A stretch of 64,000 bases of DNA from Candidatus Neomarinimicrobiota bacterium (GCA_016784545.1 JADHUM010000010.1:1-64000), one strand, 5' to 3'. Positions 26,828 to 36,082 are shown, counted from the first letter of the stretch. The notes: generated by a model not told the origin, from the letters alone. Made by a program: numbers and translations.

Positions 26828-28177
26828 TTAGAATGGTGCCTCCGGGATGCTGAATTCAGCCTTCGCTGAGCGTTTGAATTGCTCTTGTTTCTTCTGCTTA
26901 AGATACATGGCCTGTTTGAGTCCACGATCTCTCAATGCTCCTACACTAACGGTAGTGGAACTCCCCTTATAGATTCTTTTCCCAAAACGGCTTATTACAT
27001 CCCAATCGATTTCAATCCCCAGACCAGGGCTATCCGGTATTTTAATTCTACCCTCAGTATCGCGAGGGAAGCCACCCTTAATAAAGCGCGCCCAGGCATC
27101 AGCTGTCCAGTTTCCTTCCAGTGGAAACTCCAGGATGCTACGTTCTGATTCAGGTATGACACCGACCAGTTGGAGAGCTATGGCAAAACCCAGGCCGGTG
27201 GTCCAGGTGTGGGGACAAAATTTAACCTTGTCATCAGGGCGTTCTTGATTGTGTTTTTCAATCTCCCTGATAAGCCAGTAAACATTGGAAATTCCACCTG
27301 CATAGGTGCCGCCAGCCATGACGGCATCAGGTTGATAAATGTCCAGGCTACCCAGGTCCAACATGGCCCTGAAGTCTCGCCAGGAAGAATTGAGCTCTCC
27401 CCCGGCGATAGGTGTGCTGGTGTTTTTCCGAAGCTCGGCCAGACCCTCAAAATTTCCGCGATTCAGAGGTTCTTCAAGCCAGTAAACTTGATGGGGTTCC
27501 AGACCCCGGGCAAATTTCAGCGCTAAATCCAAATCCCACTTGGGCGTTTCATCAATCAAATCCACGGGCCAGCCCTGATTGGCATCTACCATGATTTTCA
27601 TGTCGGGACCCACCTGGTCACGGGCGGCTCCCACATAATCGATCATTTTATTCAGGTCCAGACCCTTCACCCTCAGCTTGATGCCTTTATACGCTTGACT
27701 TTGCGCCCAGACGCTGAGCTCCCTTGATTTATCTTGATCATGGTCATGATTTGCACCCGTGGACATATACGGATAGACAAACCCGCCACTGCCACCCAAC
27801 ACTTTCCAGAGGGGTTCATTTCTACTTTTACCAATAATGTCCCAAATAGCACCATCGATCCAGCCATTGCGCATACCGATATATGAGAATTCTTGAATCC
27901 GTTGATTCATCAGTCTTATATCTAAAGGATTGAGACCCATGAGATAATTACCAAGCATGTGTCCCAACCCATTCCGCTCTGTCCCCATTCCTACGGTGGC
28001 TGCTACCCCCTCAAGACCAGTATCTGTGCCAAGTTTTAAGAGATAAAACCTGACTTCTGATTGTCGGAATCCGGGAATCCAGCTGGGCTGGAAATAGGCA
28101 GGTTGGGCAAAAAAGCCGGGCTTCTTCTCCTCCAGGGGAATCTTGACATAATAGAGCTCTATGCGATCAATTTTCAT
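26828..28177 (-). CDS. Enolase-superfamily enzyme (mandelate racemase/muconate-lactonising type)
   Basis: Cytoplasmic enzyme of 449 residues with the N-terminal capping domain and C-terminal TIM barrel of the enolase superfamily. The KIKLRVKG-type KxK acid/base motif is seen as GIKLRVKG. Metal ligands are Asp in VDANQGW, Glu in WLEEPLNRGN and Glu in IAGGELNS; a late barrel histidine is in FCPHTW. Members dehydrate sugar acids, racemise or lactonise. The specific substrate is unknown, though the histidine in FCPHTWTTG recalls sugar-acid dehydratases. The frame opens at GTG 28186; I use ATG 28177, which is spaced properly from GTGGGG. It heads the four-gene operon that includes the secreted phosphodiesterase. 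Confidence 0.82.
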   Translation of the reverse strand: MKIDRIELYYVKIPLEEKKPGFFAQPAYFQPSWIPGFRQSEVRFYLLKLGTDTGLEGVAATVGMGTERNGLGHMLGNYLMGLNPLDIRLMNQRIQEFSYIGMRNGWIDGAIWDIIGKSRNEPLWKVLGGSGGFVYPYMSTGANHDHDQDKSRELSVWAQSQAYKGIKLRVKGLDLNKMIDYVGAARDQVGPDMKIMVDANQGWPVDLIDETPKWDLDLALKFARGLEPHQVYWLEEPLNRGNFEGLAELRKNTSTPIAGGELNSSWRDFRAMLDLGSLDIYQPDAVMAGGTYAGGISNVYWLIREIEKHNQERPDDKVKFCPHTWTTGLGFAIALQLVGVIPESERSILEFPLEGNWTADAWARFIKGGFPRDTEGRIKIPDSPGLGIEIDWDVISRFGKRIYKGSSTTVSVGALRDRGLKQAMYLKQKKQEQFKRSAKAEFSIPEAPF

Positions 28178-28328
28178 CGTGTGCACCCCACTTGATTATC
28201 TATGATGCTTAAAACATTTGTATCTGTGTGTGAACTTATCTTACTGAATAACAATGACAAGTGGCATCTTATCTATCAACCCCCCAGTATTATAAATCAC
28301 ACATCAATTGCTGGTCTGGACACGGGTT

Positions 28329-29246
28329 CTACTCAGCCTTGCGGCCAAGGCGACCTTCTATTTCAGCTTCCAGGGTTCGGGGTTCATAGTCAAACAGTTC
28401 TAACAGTTTTTGGTGGTCCCGGGGTACTTCGTCTGCCAGATCTGCTGGAAAATTATTTAGCAGGAGCAGGCTTTGGTATAGATATCGGGGAAAGGGTGTT
28501 ATGGGGTAGATCAGTGCCGAAATCACATTCACCACTGTCAGTGGAATGGCCATGTGTTGTATCGCACTCCCGGTTATCTCCGAGATCAGTGCAGCGACTT
28601 CAGGAAAATTGTAGGCTTGCGGACCGGTAAGTCTGATTCGTTGACCCCCCAGATCGTCTCTCAGAGCGGTCTGTGCCGTGATCTCACCAACGTCCTCAGC
28701 TGAGATGGTTGGGATGGCCTTGAGACCCCCTCCTGGAACTGTCATTTTATTACCTCTAAGAAAGGCAAAAAATAACTCGAAAGCAGGGGCATCCCCCAAA
28801 ATGGTCCAGTTTAGATCTGAAGCTCGAAGTGCTGCTTCAATCTCAATCTTGATCGCTCCAAATTCAGGGATCTTCAGGTCATCCAGTAAGCTGGCCCGCA
28901 TTTCATAACCAGACATATAGATCAAGCGGGAAATGTTCAGTTTTTTTGCTTCCAACATGATATTCAACACCGCATCACGTTCAATTGCTTGCATCTTACG
29001 AATCAGCTTGACGGACATGGCAGCCAGACAGATAACGATGACATCCATGCCCTGCAGAGCCCTGTTGATATCCCCAGGACGGGTCACATCGCCCTCAAAG
29101 ATTTCTACCTCAGAACCGACAACAGCCCGAGCCCCTTCAGCATTCCTGCTAACGACCCTGACCAGCTGCCCCCGGGCAACCAGAGCAGCGACAACGGTGC
29201 GTCCATAGTATCCAGTTCCGCCAAAGACGATTATCTTTTTAGCCAT
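28329..29246 (-). CDS. NmrA-like atypical short-chain dehydrogenase
   Basis: NAD(P)-binding protein of 305 residues of the NmrA/atypical SDR group. The glycine-rich GGTGYYGRTVVAAL begins at residue 9, VVSRN follows the second strand, and EGDVTRPGDI marks the adenine pocket. The active-site YxxxK of classical SDRs is not obvious (MSGYEMRASLL instead). The C-terminal segment from about 225 is hydrophobic, suggesting a lipid or quinone substrate, or membrane contact. The frame extends to 29309, but GAGGGGGAG sits properly before ATG 29246. Homologues act as redox sensors or epimerase-like enzymes; no function can be assigned. The gene is divergent from the UbiA gene. Confidence 0.75.
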   Translation of the reverse strand: MAKKIIVFGGTGYYGRTVVAALVARGQLVRVVSRNAEGARAVVGSEVEIFEGDVTRPGDINRALQGMDVIVICLAAMSVKLIRKMQAIERDAVLNIMLEAKKLNISRLIYMSGYEMRASLLDDLKIPEFGAIKIEIEAALRASDLNWTILGDAPAFELFFAFLRGNKMTVPGGGLKAIPTISAEDVGEITAQTALRDDLGGQRIRLTGPQAYNFPEVAALISEITGSAIQHMAIPLTVVNVISALIYPITPFPRYLYQSLLLLNNFPADLADEVPRDHQKLLELFDYEPRTLEAEIEGRLGRKAE

Positions 29247-29434
29247 TACTGCTCCCCCTCTTGTTCCCTGTAAATAGGTACTGTGCAAATATATACTCCG
29301 AAAACACACGGGAAAGCATCTATTAATGATTCTTCCAGCTGACTGGTGTACACCGTCTCACTAACAGATGGCACAGGTCTTGGCCTGGGAAAACTTCTAC
29401 CTTCTAACTTCTAACTTTTGCCTTAGTTTGAGGC

Positions 29435-30265
29435 ATGCACTGGTTGACCATTTTACGCCCCCTGAATCTACTTCAAGCGACCCTGGCGGTTGTCCTCACA
29501 ACTGCTTTCCTGGGTGAAATGGCACAGGTCGATGTGCTCCTTCTGTTGATTCTATCGGTGACCACCATAAACGCCGGTGGAAATATCATCAATGACATCT
29601 ATGATCTGGAAATTGACAGGATAAATCGTCCGGATCGGCCCTTGCCTTCAGGAGCCATGAGTGTTAAACAAGCTCGCATTTACCTCATCATTCTTTTTGC
29701 CGCCGGCAGCCTGTTTTCATGGTTTATATCAATGGAGGCTTTCATTATTGCCGGGCTCATTTCAATTCCAACCCTGATAGCGTATAGTGCCTGCTTTAAA
29801 CGGCAGCCTCTGATTGGTAACCTGACGGTGTCATTTATGTTGGGGTTGGCGTTCATCTATGTCGGTTCTGCTTTTGGCAATATTCAGGCCACCCTGGTTA
29901 TGGCTGCCCTGGCCTTTGGTTTCACACTGATCAGAGAGATAGTAAAGGATCTGGAAGACATGGCGGGCGATTCTCAAGATGAAGCTCGTACGCTCCCTCT
30001 GGTTTGGGGAGAAAGCAAAACGCTTGCATTGGTTCTCCTGCTCATGGTGGCCTTTGTGTTTGTGGATACCCTGCCATTTTTTCTGGGAGGCTACAACCAT
30101 GTCTATCTATGGATCGTTATATTGGGTATAAATCTGCCCCTGCTGGTTTTCGCCTTATTGCTCTGGAAACAGCCGAACAAAAAAAATTACTCCAGGGCAC
30201 AATTGTTTTTAAAACTCGATATTTTTGTGGGTCTCGCTGCTCTATATTTCGGCCAGACTTTTTAA
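29435..30265 (+). CDS. UbiA-family prenyltransferase, archaeal DGGGP-synthase-like
   Basis: Integral membrane prenyltransferase of 276 residues with eight or nine helices. The first Asp-rich motif reads NIINDIYDLEIDRINRPDRP and the second REIVKDLEDMAGD. The NRPDRPLPSG and KDLEDMAGDSQDEARTLPL patterns resemble digeranylgeranylglyceryl phosphate synthases of archaea and the homologues in FCB bacteria, more than quinone-pathway UbiA/MenA. The acceptor remains uncertain. The start ATG 29435 has GAGG too close for a normal Shine-Dalgarno, so the true start is not settled. The gene lies 38 bases before dnaE but is not obviously related to it. Confidence 0.8.
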   Translation: MHWLTILRPLNLLQATLAVVLTTAFLGEMAQVDVLLLLILSVTTINAGGNIINDIYDLEIDRINRPDRPLPSGAMSVKQARIYLIILFAAGSLFSWFISMEAFIIAGLISIPTLIAYSACFKRQPLIGNLTVSFMLGLAFIYVGSAFGNIQATLVMAALAFGFTLIREIVKDLEDMAGDSQDEARTLPLVWGESKTLALVLLLMVAFVFVDTLPFFLGGYNHVYLWIVILGINLPLLVFALLLWKQPNKKNYSRAQLFLKLDIFVGLAALYFGQTF

Positions 30266-30303
30266 CTGCTTTTCCCCCAGGGGAATCATAATAAGGATAC
30301 ACC

Positions 30304-33300
30304 GTGGCTGAATTCGTTCACCTTCACAATCATTCCCACTACTCGCTGCTGGACGGCGCTGCCCGCATAGATCAAATTATTTCCAAGGTCTCCGAACTGG
30401 AGATGAAAAGCTTTGCTCTGACTGATCATGGCAACATGTTCGGCGCTGTTGAATTTTACAAGGCTGCCACCAAGGCTAAAATCAAACCTATTATTGGGAT
30501 GGAGGCCTATGTAGCTCCGGGCATCCACACCGAAAAACGCCTGCCTACTGAAGGAAAAAGAGCCTATCATCTTGTCCTGCTGGCTAAAAATGAAATTGGA
30601 TATCGCAATCTTCTCAAACTGACATCCATGGCCTACCAGGATGGCTTCTATTTTGTTCCCCGTGTTGATAAAGATTTGCTGAGACAGCACTCTGAGGGTC
30701 TCATCGCCACGACAGCTTGCCTCAGTGGACAGGTTACCTATCATGCTGCCCGAGGAGATTACGACCGGGCCAAGGAGCAGGCTATTGAATATGACGAGAT
30801 ATTTGGTCGGGGTAATTTCTTTTTAGAGATGCAACGTCACTTCACCCTTGAAGGTCGTGAGTTTGAGCTGGAGGCCATTGCACGTGAAGTGGTTCAGAAA
30901 GTCTCAAGGGATACTGGCATTCCACTGGTAGCAACCAATGATTCTCACTATGTCAGCTCAGATCATCACAAGGCTCACGATGCCTTGATATGTATTGGTC
31001 GTGGCAAATACATCAGCGATACCAATCGCATGAAATACGATACCAAAGACATTTACATCAAAAGTGCTGAGCAGATGGTCGAACTCTTCAAAGATGTTCC
31101 AGAAGCCATTGAGAACACACTACGTATTAATGAAATGTGCCAGTTCAAACTGGAAACCGGTGTAAACCACATGCCTGAATTCCCCATTCCAGAAGGTCGT
31201 TCTCTAAACGACCACCTAGATGCAATCACCTGGGAGGGCATGGAAGGTCGAGTCAAACAAATCGACACCCGCTACAAAGAGCGTCTGAATTATGAGCTTG
31301 ATGTTATCAAAAAAATGGGCTTCCCCGGATACTTTCTCATTACCCATGATTTTGTGAATTATGCTAAAAAACAAGGCATTCCTGTGGGACCAGGTCGTGG
31401 GTCGGCAGCTGGAAGCCTGGTCGCCTATTCTCTTGGTATAACGGATCTTGATCCCCTTCAATACGATTTACTGTTCGAGCGTTTTCTGAATCCTGATCGT
31501 GTGAGTATGCCCGATATTGATATCGATTTTTGTTATGACCGACGGGAAGAGGTCATCGATTATATGCGGGACCGCTTTGGACACGATTCAGTTACTCAGA
31601 TCATTACCTTTAATAAACTCAAAGCTCGTGCAGTTATTCGAGATGTGGGACGTGTCCTGGAAGTCCCCATCAAAGAAACGGATCGAATTGCCAAGCTGGT
31701 CCCTGAAGAGCTGGGCATCAAACTGCCTCAAGCTCTGAAGAAAAGTCCAGAGCTGAAACTGGCATCGGAACTTGACGAAGTTCATAAACAGTTATTCGAC
31801 TATTCTGAAGTCCTGGAAGGCATGAACCGCAATGCCGGTAAGCATGCTGCTGGCCTGGTGATAGCTCCTGGAAAACTCACTGATTACATCCCCCTTTATA
31901 AATCCGCCAAAGATGGGACGGTTACCAGCCAGTACGATATGAAAGCCCTGGAGGATGTGGGCTTAATCAAGTTCGACTTCCTCGGCCTGAGAACGCTTAC
32001 AGTCATTCAGGAGGCTATTGAACTCATCAAGAAGTTTAAAGGCGTGGAGATTGATATTGCAACCATCCCCATGGACGACCCGGCTGTCTATAAGTTATTT
32101 GCTGATGGCCTGACCATCGGTTTGTTCCAGTTTGAATCTACGGGCATGCGGGAGTATTTGAAGAAACTCAAGCCAACAGTCCTGGAAGATTTGTTTGCCA
32201 TGAATGCCCTGTATCGACCAGGTCCCATGGGCAATATTAATGACTTTATCGCCCGAAAACATGGTGAACAGAAAGTGACCTCTTTGCATCCCTTGATGGA
32301 GGAGATTCTCAAAGAAACTTACGGTATTATCGTCTACCAGGAACAGGTCATGCAACTGGGATCGGTGATTGCTGGATTTTCTCTCTCAAAAGCCGATTTA
32401 ATGCGCCGGGCCATGGGTAAAAAGATCAAATCCCTCATGGATGAGATGAAAGAAGAGTTTATAACCGGTGCTAAGAAAAATGACATCAATGAAAAACTCG
32501 CCAGCAAGATCTGGGATTTAATTGAGAAATTTGCTGAATATGGTTTTAACAAAAGTCACTCTGCTGCCTATTCGGTTATTGCCTATCAGACCGCTTATCT
32601 GAAGACCCACTATCCTGTCGAATTCCTGGCGGCTAACATGAGCTCAGAAAAGGATAACACGGAAAAAATTCAGATGCTTCTGGCCGAATGTCGCAAACTG
32701 GGCATTAACACGATTGCGCCTGATGTAAATGCCAGTATGGTTCACTTTGCCCCAGGCGAAGGTAAAAGTATTATTTACGGATTGAATGCCATCAAGAAGG
32801 TGGGCTCCAAGGCAGCTGAAGTCATCATGCAGGAACGTCTGGACAATGGCCCCTTTGAATCTATTTTTGATTTCTGTTCCAGAGTTGACTCACAAAGCAC
32901 CAATAAGGGTGTGGTTGAAGCCCTGGTGGGCAGTGGCGCTATGGACACACTCCCGGGAACACGCTGGGAGAAATTCCTCAGTGTTGAAGATGCAGTTTAT
33001 CATGGACAGCGGGTTCAAACCCTGAAGAACACCAACCAGACCGACCTCTTTGGTGGCGGTGGTGATTCAGCCATGATCCGAGAGCCCGAACTAAACGATG
33101 CCCCGGCCTGGAACAACATGGACATGCTCAATCGTGAGCGGGAATACATCGGGTTCTATCTCACCGGGCATCCCTTGCATGGTTTTGAGAGCGAAATCAA
33201 TGCCTTCTCAAATCTTGACCTTATCGACCTGACTGCCAGCCGAGATGAGCAGGATGTGCGCATTGGTGGCATTATTTCAGGCATGAAAATCCACTATGAT

Positions 33301-33747
33301 AAACGCAATAACCAAATGGCCTTTTTCACCTTAAATGGTCTTGATGGCTCTATTGAGGCGTTGGCATTCTCGGATGCCTTTACCAAGTACAAGGAATACA
33401 TCGCCAATGATTCCAGGGTCTATATGGAAGGTCGAATTTCAAAAAGAAGTGACGATGATCTCAAGGTCCTGGTGACTAAGGTGATCCCCCTGGAAGAGGG
33501 ACAAAACGAATATGCCCGTGAAGTCCACATCGCTTTTGATCCTGCCCTTCTGGCTGGAAACGTATTGGATGAGACTCAAATTCTTGCCAGGCGATATTCT
33601 GGTGCCTGCACACTGATTTTCCACCTCAGAGAAGGTGATACGCGTGAAAGAATTATGATGGCCAGAAGCGCCAGGGTTTCTGCAAACCGAGGGTTTATCC
33701 GAACCCTCCGTGATTCCTTTGGTGAAGAAAATGTCTGGCTGGCCTAG
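30304..33747 (+). CDS. dnaE: DNA polymerase III alpha subunit
   Basis: Replicative DNA polymerase catalytic subunit of 1147 residues, the usual DnaE1 size. The N-terminal PHP domain (1-270) keeps many metal-binding-type residues: HLHNHSHYS, LTDHGNMFG, GMEAYVAPG and TNDSHYVSSDHHKAHDAL. A metal-dependent proofreading activity is therefore possible, unlike the degenerate E. coli PHP. The polymerase acidic triad includes PDIDIDF (Asp404, Asp406, Asp408). The tandem helix-hairpin-helix and OB-fold (RIGGIISGMKIHYDKRNNQMAFFTL near 990) follow. GTG is the start, with AAGGA six bases before it. The gene is essential for chromosome replication. Confidence 0.97.
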   Translation: MAEFVHLHNHSHYSLLDGAARIDQIISKVSELEMKSFALTDHGNMFGAVEFYKAATKAKIKPIIGMEAYVAPGIHTEKRLPTEGKRAYHLVLLAKNEIGYRNLLKLTSMAYQDGFYFVPRVDKDLLRQHSEGLIATTACLSGQVTYHAARGDYDRAKEQAIEYDEIFGRGNFFLEMQRHFTLEGREFELEAIAREVVQKVSRDTGIPLVATNDSHYVSSDHHKAHDALICIGRGKYISDTNRMKYDTKDIYIKSAEQMVELFKDVPEAIENTLRINEMCQFKLETGVNHMPEFPIPEGRSLNDHLDAITWEGMEGRVKQIDTRYKERLNYELDVIKKMGFPGYFLITHDFVNYAKKQGIPVGPGRGSAAGSLVAYSLGITDLDPLQYDLLFERFLNPDRVSMPDIDIDFCYDRREEVIDYMRDRFGHDSVTQIITFNKLKARAVIRDVGRVLEVPIKETDRIAKLVPEELGIKLPQALKKSPELKLASELDEVHKQLFDYSEVLEGMNRNAGKHAAGLVIAPGKLTDYIPLYKSAKDGTVTSQYDMKALEDVGLIKFDFLGLRTLTVIQEAIELIKKFKGVEIDIATIPMDDPAVYKLFADGLTIGLFQFESTGMREYLKKLKPTVLEDLFAMNALYRPGPMGNINDFIARKHGEQKVTSLHPLMEEILKETYGIIVYQEQVMQLGSVIAGFSLSKADLMRRAMGKKIKSLMDEMKEEFITGAKKNDINEKLASKIWDLIEKFAEYGFNKSHSAAYSVIAYQTAYLKTHYPVEFLAANMSSEKDNTEKIQMLLAECRKLGINTIAPDVNASMVHFAPGEGKSIIYGLNAIKKVGSKAAEVIMQERLDNGPFESIFDFCSRVDSQSTNKGVVEALVGSGAMDTLPGTRWEKFLSVEDAVYHGQRVQTLKNTNQTDLFGGGGDSAMIREPELNDAPAWNNMDMLNREREYIGFYLTGHPLHGFESEINAFSNLDLIDLTASRDEQDVRIGGIISGMKIHYDKRNNQMAFFTLNGLDGSIEALAFSDAFTKYKEYIANDSRVYMEGRISKRSDDDLKVLVTKVIPLEEGQNEYAREVHIAFDPALLAGNVLDETQILARRYSGACTLIFHLREGDTRERIMMARSARVSANRGFIRTLRDSFGEENVWLA

Positions 33748-33786
33748 CTACCTATTTTTACAACGAAACAGATCAAAGCATATATC

Positions 33787-33814
33787 GTTTTAACCCTCAC
33801 AGTTTGGGCTAAAG
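33787..33814. repeat. Partial copy of the 195-bp intergenic repeat
   Basis: These 28 bases match 34575-34602, inside the direct repeat downstream of dtd, at 27 of 28 positions. The sequence contains GGGCTAAAG-type half hairpins. The rest of 33748-33987 shows a further GGGCTGAAGTCC fragment near 33840 and the dtd Shine-Dalgarno, and nothing else. Confidence 0.7.
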
Positions 33815-33987
33815 TTCATTTATGGTTGACACAAACCCTGGGCTGAAGTCCAAAGTAACTACCTCAAGGCAACTCATCACCATTCACTCTAATGCTGGAT
33901 CAGGTGCAGCAAATAAAAATATTTCCTTTCATCCTGAGGTCAGTTTGTCTATCGTTCACCCCAGAATTGTGTCATAAGGATATAGAT

Positions 33988-34443
33988 ATGATCGCCGTCG
34001 TACAAAGAGTCAGCAGTGGCGAAGTCAAAATTTCCGGTCGATCCAGAGGCAAGATTGGCATGGGCTATGTCATTCTGTTAGGTGTGGCTGAAGATGATTC
34101 TCAGGAGGATGCTGACTGGTTGGCTGAAAAGATTGTTGGCTTAAGAATCTTTGAAGATAAAAACGAGAAGATGAATTTATCCATCAAGGACGTGGAGGGG
34201 AAAGCCCTGGTGATTTCCCAATTTACCCTGCTTGCAGACTATAAACGAGGACGCAGACCCGGCTTTACCCGGGCAGCCCGACCTGAAAAAGCCATCCCGC
34301 TTTATGAATATTTTATGGACCAGCTCTGGCACCAGGGAATTGAAGTTGAAAAGGGTGAATTCGGAACCGAAATGCAAGTTCATATCATGAATGAAGGTCC
34401 TGTTACACTGGTTATGGACAGCACGGTAAAGTTTCCTCGTTAA
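33988..34443 (+). CDS. dtd: D-aminoacyl-tRNA deacylase
   Basis: DTD enzyme of 151 residues that hydrolyses D-amino acids (and glycine mischarged on tRNA-Ala) from tRNAs, a cytoplasmic translation quality-control step. Diagnostic motifs are AVVQRVSSGEV at the N-terminus, SQFTLLADYKRGRRPGF (the SQFTL active-site motif) and MQVHIMNEGPVT (the NxGPVT Gly-cisPro motif). The open frame begins at 33892, but AAGGA lies eight bases before ATG 33988, and the protein then begins exactly where the family does. It is monocistronic as far as can be seen, followed by a repeat-rich non-coding region. Confidence 0.95.
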   Translation: MIAVVQRVSSGEVKISGRSRGKIGMGYVILLGVAEDDSQEDADWLAEKIVGLRIFEDKNEKMNLSIKDVEGKALVISQFTLLADYKRGRRPGFTRAARPEKAIPLYEYFMDQLWHQGIEVEKGEFGTEMQVHIMNEGPVTLVMDSTVKFPR

Positions 34444-34465
34444 TAATCTTGGACATTGAGTTCAT

Positions 34466-34659
34466 CGAAATGTCCAGTCCTTGTCAGAAAATCAACCTTA
34501 AGCTACAAGCAGTCCTATGACAAACATCAATTACACCGGCCTTTAGGCCGGGGTTCAACGGACAGAAAAGAAGGGTTTTAACCCTGACAGTTTGGGCTAA
34601 AGCCCCATCTTGAATCTTTCTCTCTACCCCCGCGCTGAAGCACGGGGTAATTGTCTGCC
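34466..34659. repeat. Direct repeat unit A, about 195 bp
   Basis: Unit A matches unit B at 34920-35114 closely, from CGAAATGTCC to TTGTCTGCC. Inside are four consecutive short hairpins: CCGGCCTTTAGGCCGG, GGGTTTTAACCC, GGGCTAAAGCCC and CCCCGCGCTGAAGCACGGGG. Such GGGCTGAAGCCC-like hairpins recur in intergenic DNA of many bacteria. The whole stretch 34444-35220 (777 bases) holds no gene I can support. Confidence 0.85.
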
Positions 34660-34760
34660 TGGAGCGCGATGTCCTCTCCATACCACGAGAACCACCTCAG
34701 ACTTCGACCCTTCGATAAACTCAGGACAGACAGGCCCAGCCGCCGGTGGACAACCTGCGT

Positions 34761-34795
34761 CTTCGCGAAGGAGTGAAACGACTGACGCGATCTCG
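34761..34795. repeat. 35-bp direct repeat, copy 1
   Basis: CTTCGCGAAGGAGTGAAACG and the following 15 bases recur identically at 34879-34913. Between the copies, 34822-34855 reads on the minus strand as a GTCATTGCGAGCGAA...GGCAATCTC element, a palindrome type common in intergenic DNA. 34702-34730 holds a CTTCGATAAACTCAGGACAG element of another common type. Confidence 0.8.
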
Positions 34796-34878
34796 GGCCA
34801 TCCGCTTTCCAGGAATTCGGAGATTGCCGCGCTCATTGCATTCGCTCGCAATGACACAAGGGGCTTGATCCTGCATGT

Positions 34879-34913
34879 CTTCGCGAAGGAGTGAAACGAC
34901 TGACGCGATCTCG
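34879..34913. repeat. 35-bp direct repeat, copy 2
   Basis: Identical over 35 bases to 34761-34795; the TTCGCGAA core is itself a palindrome. It ends seven bases before unit B of the 195-bp repeat, so the island looks like nested or successive insertions of intergenic repeats. Confidence 0.8.
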
Positions 34914-34919
34914 AGCCAA

Positions 34920-35114
34920 CGAAATGTCCAATCCTTGTCAGAAAACCAGCCTAAGGCTTCAAGTCGTCCGGAAAACAAACATCAATTACCCTGGCCTTTA
35001 GGCCGGGGTTCAACGGACAGTAAAGAAGGGTTTTAACCCTGACTGTTTGGGCTAAAGCCCTATCTTGAATCTTTCTCTCTACCCCCGCGCTGAAGCACGG
35101 GGCAATTGTCTGCC
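34920..35114. repeat. Direct repeat unit B, about 195 bp
   Basis: Second copy of unit A, with scattered substitutions concentrated in the first 70 bases and near-identity over the last 120. It ends about 105 bases before the cvfB start codon and creates a false in-frame extension of that gene. Confidence 0.85.
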
Positions 35115-35220
35115 GTTGTGCTGTGTGACAGATTGGTTCTGGAAAAATCGCCCCACCATCTTTCCAGTTTCATCCCATTTCCCCATCCTTAACTTCAGCC
35201 ACAAATTTATAAGGGGTCCT

Positions 35221-36060
35221 ATGTCTCAAATTGGAAGAATGAATACGCTCCATGTCATGCGGGAAGTGGACTTTGGGGTCTATCTGGATGGCGAAGAACT
35301 GGGTGATATTCTATTACCCAAACGCGAAGTTCCAGAAGGCACAAAAGTTGACGATATGCTCGAGGTATTTGTATACTTTGATTCCACAGACACCATCATT
35401 GCATCAACCCTAAAGCCTAAAACCATGGTGGGTGAATTTGCCAGCCTCAAGGTTATCGACAATAATGAGATGGGCGCTTTTCTGGATTGGGGGCTGCCCA
35501 AAGATCTGTTGGTTCCCTTTCGTGAACAAAGCCACAAACTTGTCGAGGGTCGACACTATGTGGTCCACACTTATCTGGACATCGTCAGCAACCGCATTGC
35601 AGCCAGCACCAAACTCGACAAGTTTTTAAGTGATGAGAACCCACGCTTCACTCCTGGTGAAAAAGTTGATCTGTTTATCGTAAATCGCACAGATCTGGGA
35701 TATAAAGCCATTATTGAGAACGGATATTGGGGTCTGCTTTTCAAAGACGAAGTTTTCCAGCCCCTGCAACAGGGGCAACAACTTGAAGGCTACATCAAAA
35801 ACATCCGCGAGGATGGCAAGATTGATCTCACTCTTCAGGAGCCTGGCGTACAACACATGGATGCCGCCAGTCAAAAGATTCTGGATTTGCTCGAGGAGCA
35901 TCAGGGATTCCTGCCCTTCAATGACAAAACACCACCTGATGTCGTTTATCGTGAATTTGGGTTGAGCAAGAAGGTGTTTAAGCGTTCTATTGGTTCTCTC
36001 TATAAAAAACGCCTGATCAAGCTTGAACCGCATGGGATTCAACTCATAGACGACAACTGA
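35221..36060 (+). CDS. cvfB: CvfB/YitL-type S1-domain RNA-binding protein
   Basis: RNA-binding regulatory protein of 279 residues. It contains three S1-like beta-barrel segments (about 1-65, 70-140 and 150-215), each with the GxxLxLP/LVPxxE-type edge (EELGDILLPKREVP, GLPKDLLVPFREQ, NGYWGLLFKDEVF). A C-terminal winged helix follows (LLEEHQGFLPFNDKTPPDVV...FGLSKKVFKRSIGSLYK). This is the CvfB layout. In Firmicutes CvfB affects expression of virulence and stress genes; the role here is unknown. ATG 35221 follows AAGGGG by four bases. The upstream in-frame ATG at 35065 lies inside an intergenic repeat and is not used. The ABC exporter genes follow after 22 bases. Confidence 0.85.
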   Translation: MSQIGRMNTLHVMREVDFGVYLDGEELGDILLPKREVPEGTKVDDMLEVFVYFDSTDTIIASTLKPKTMVGEFASLKVIDNNEMGAFLDWGLPKDLLVPFREQSHKLVEGRHYVVHTYLDIVSNRIAASTKLDKFLSDENPRFTPGEKVDLFIVNRTDLGYKAIIENGYWGLLFKDEVFQPLQQGQQLEGYIKNIREDGKIDLTLQEPGVQHMDAASQKILDLLEEHQGFLPFNDKTPPDVVYREFGLSKKVFKRSIGSLYKKRLIKLEPHGIQLIDDN

Positions 36061-36082
36061 ATTCAAGAATGAGGCAGACCTT

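Noticed and set aside
34444-35220. Possible CRISPR array
   Set aside because: The repeats are two long units about 455 bases apart plus unrelated short repeats, with no regular spacers and no cas genes.
35065-35220. Longer N-terminus for the cvfB product
   Set aside because: The upstream frame lies inside the 195-bp repeat, and the same false start occurs at the other repeat copy (34610). AAGGGG before ATG 35221 and family alignment support the shorter form.
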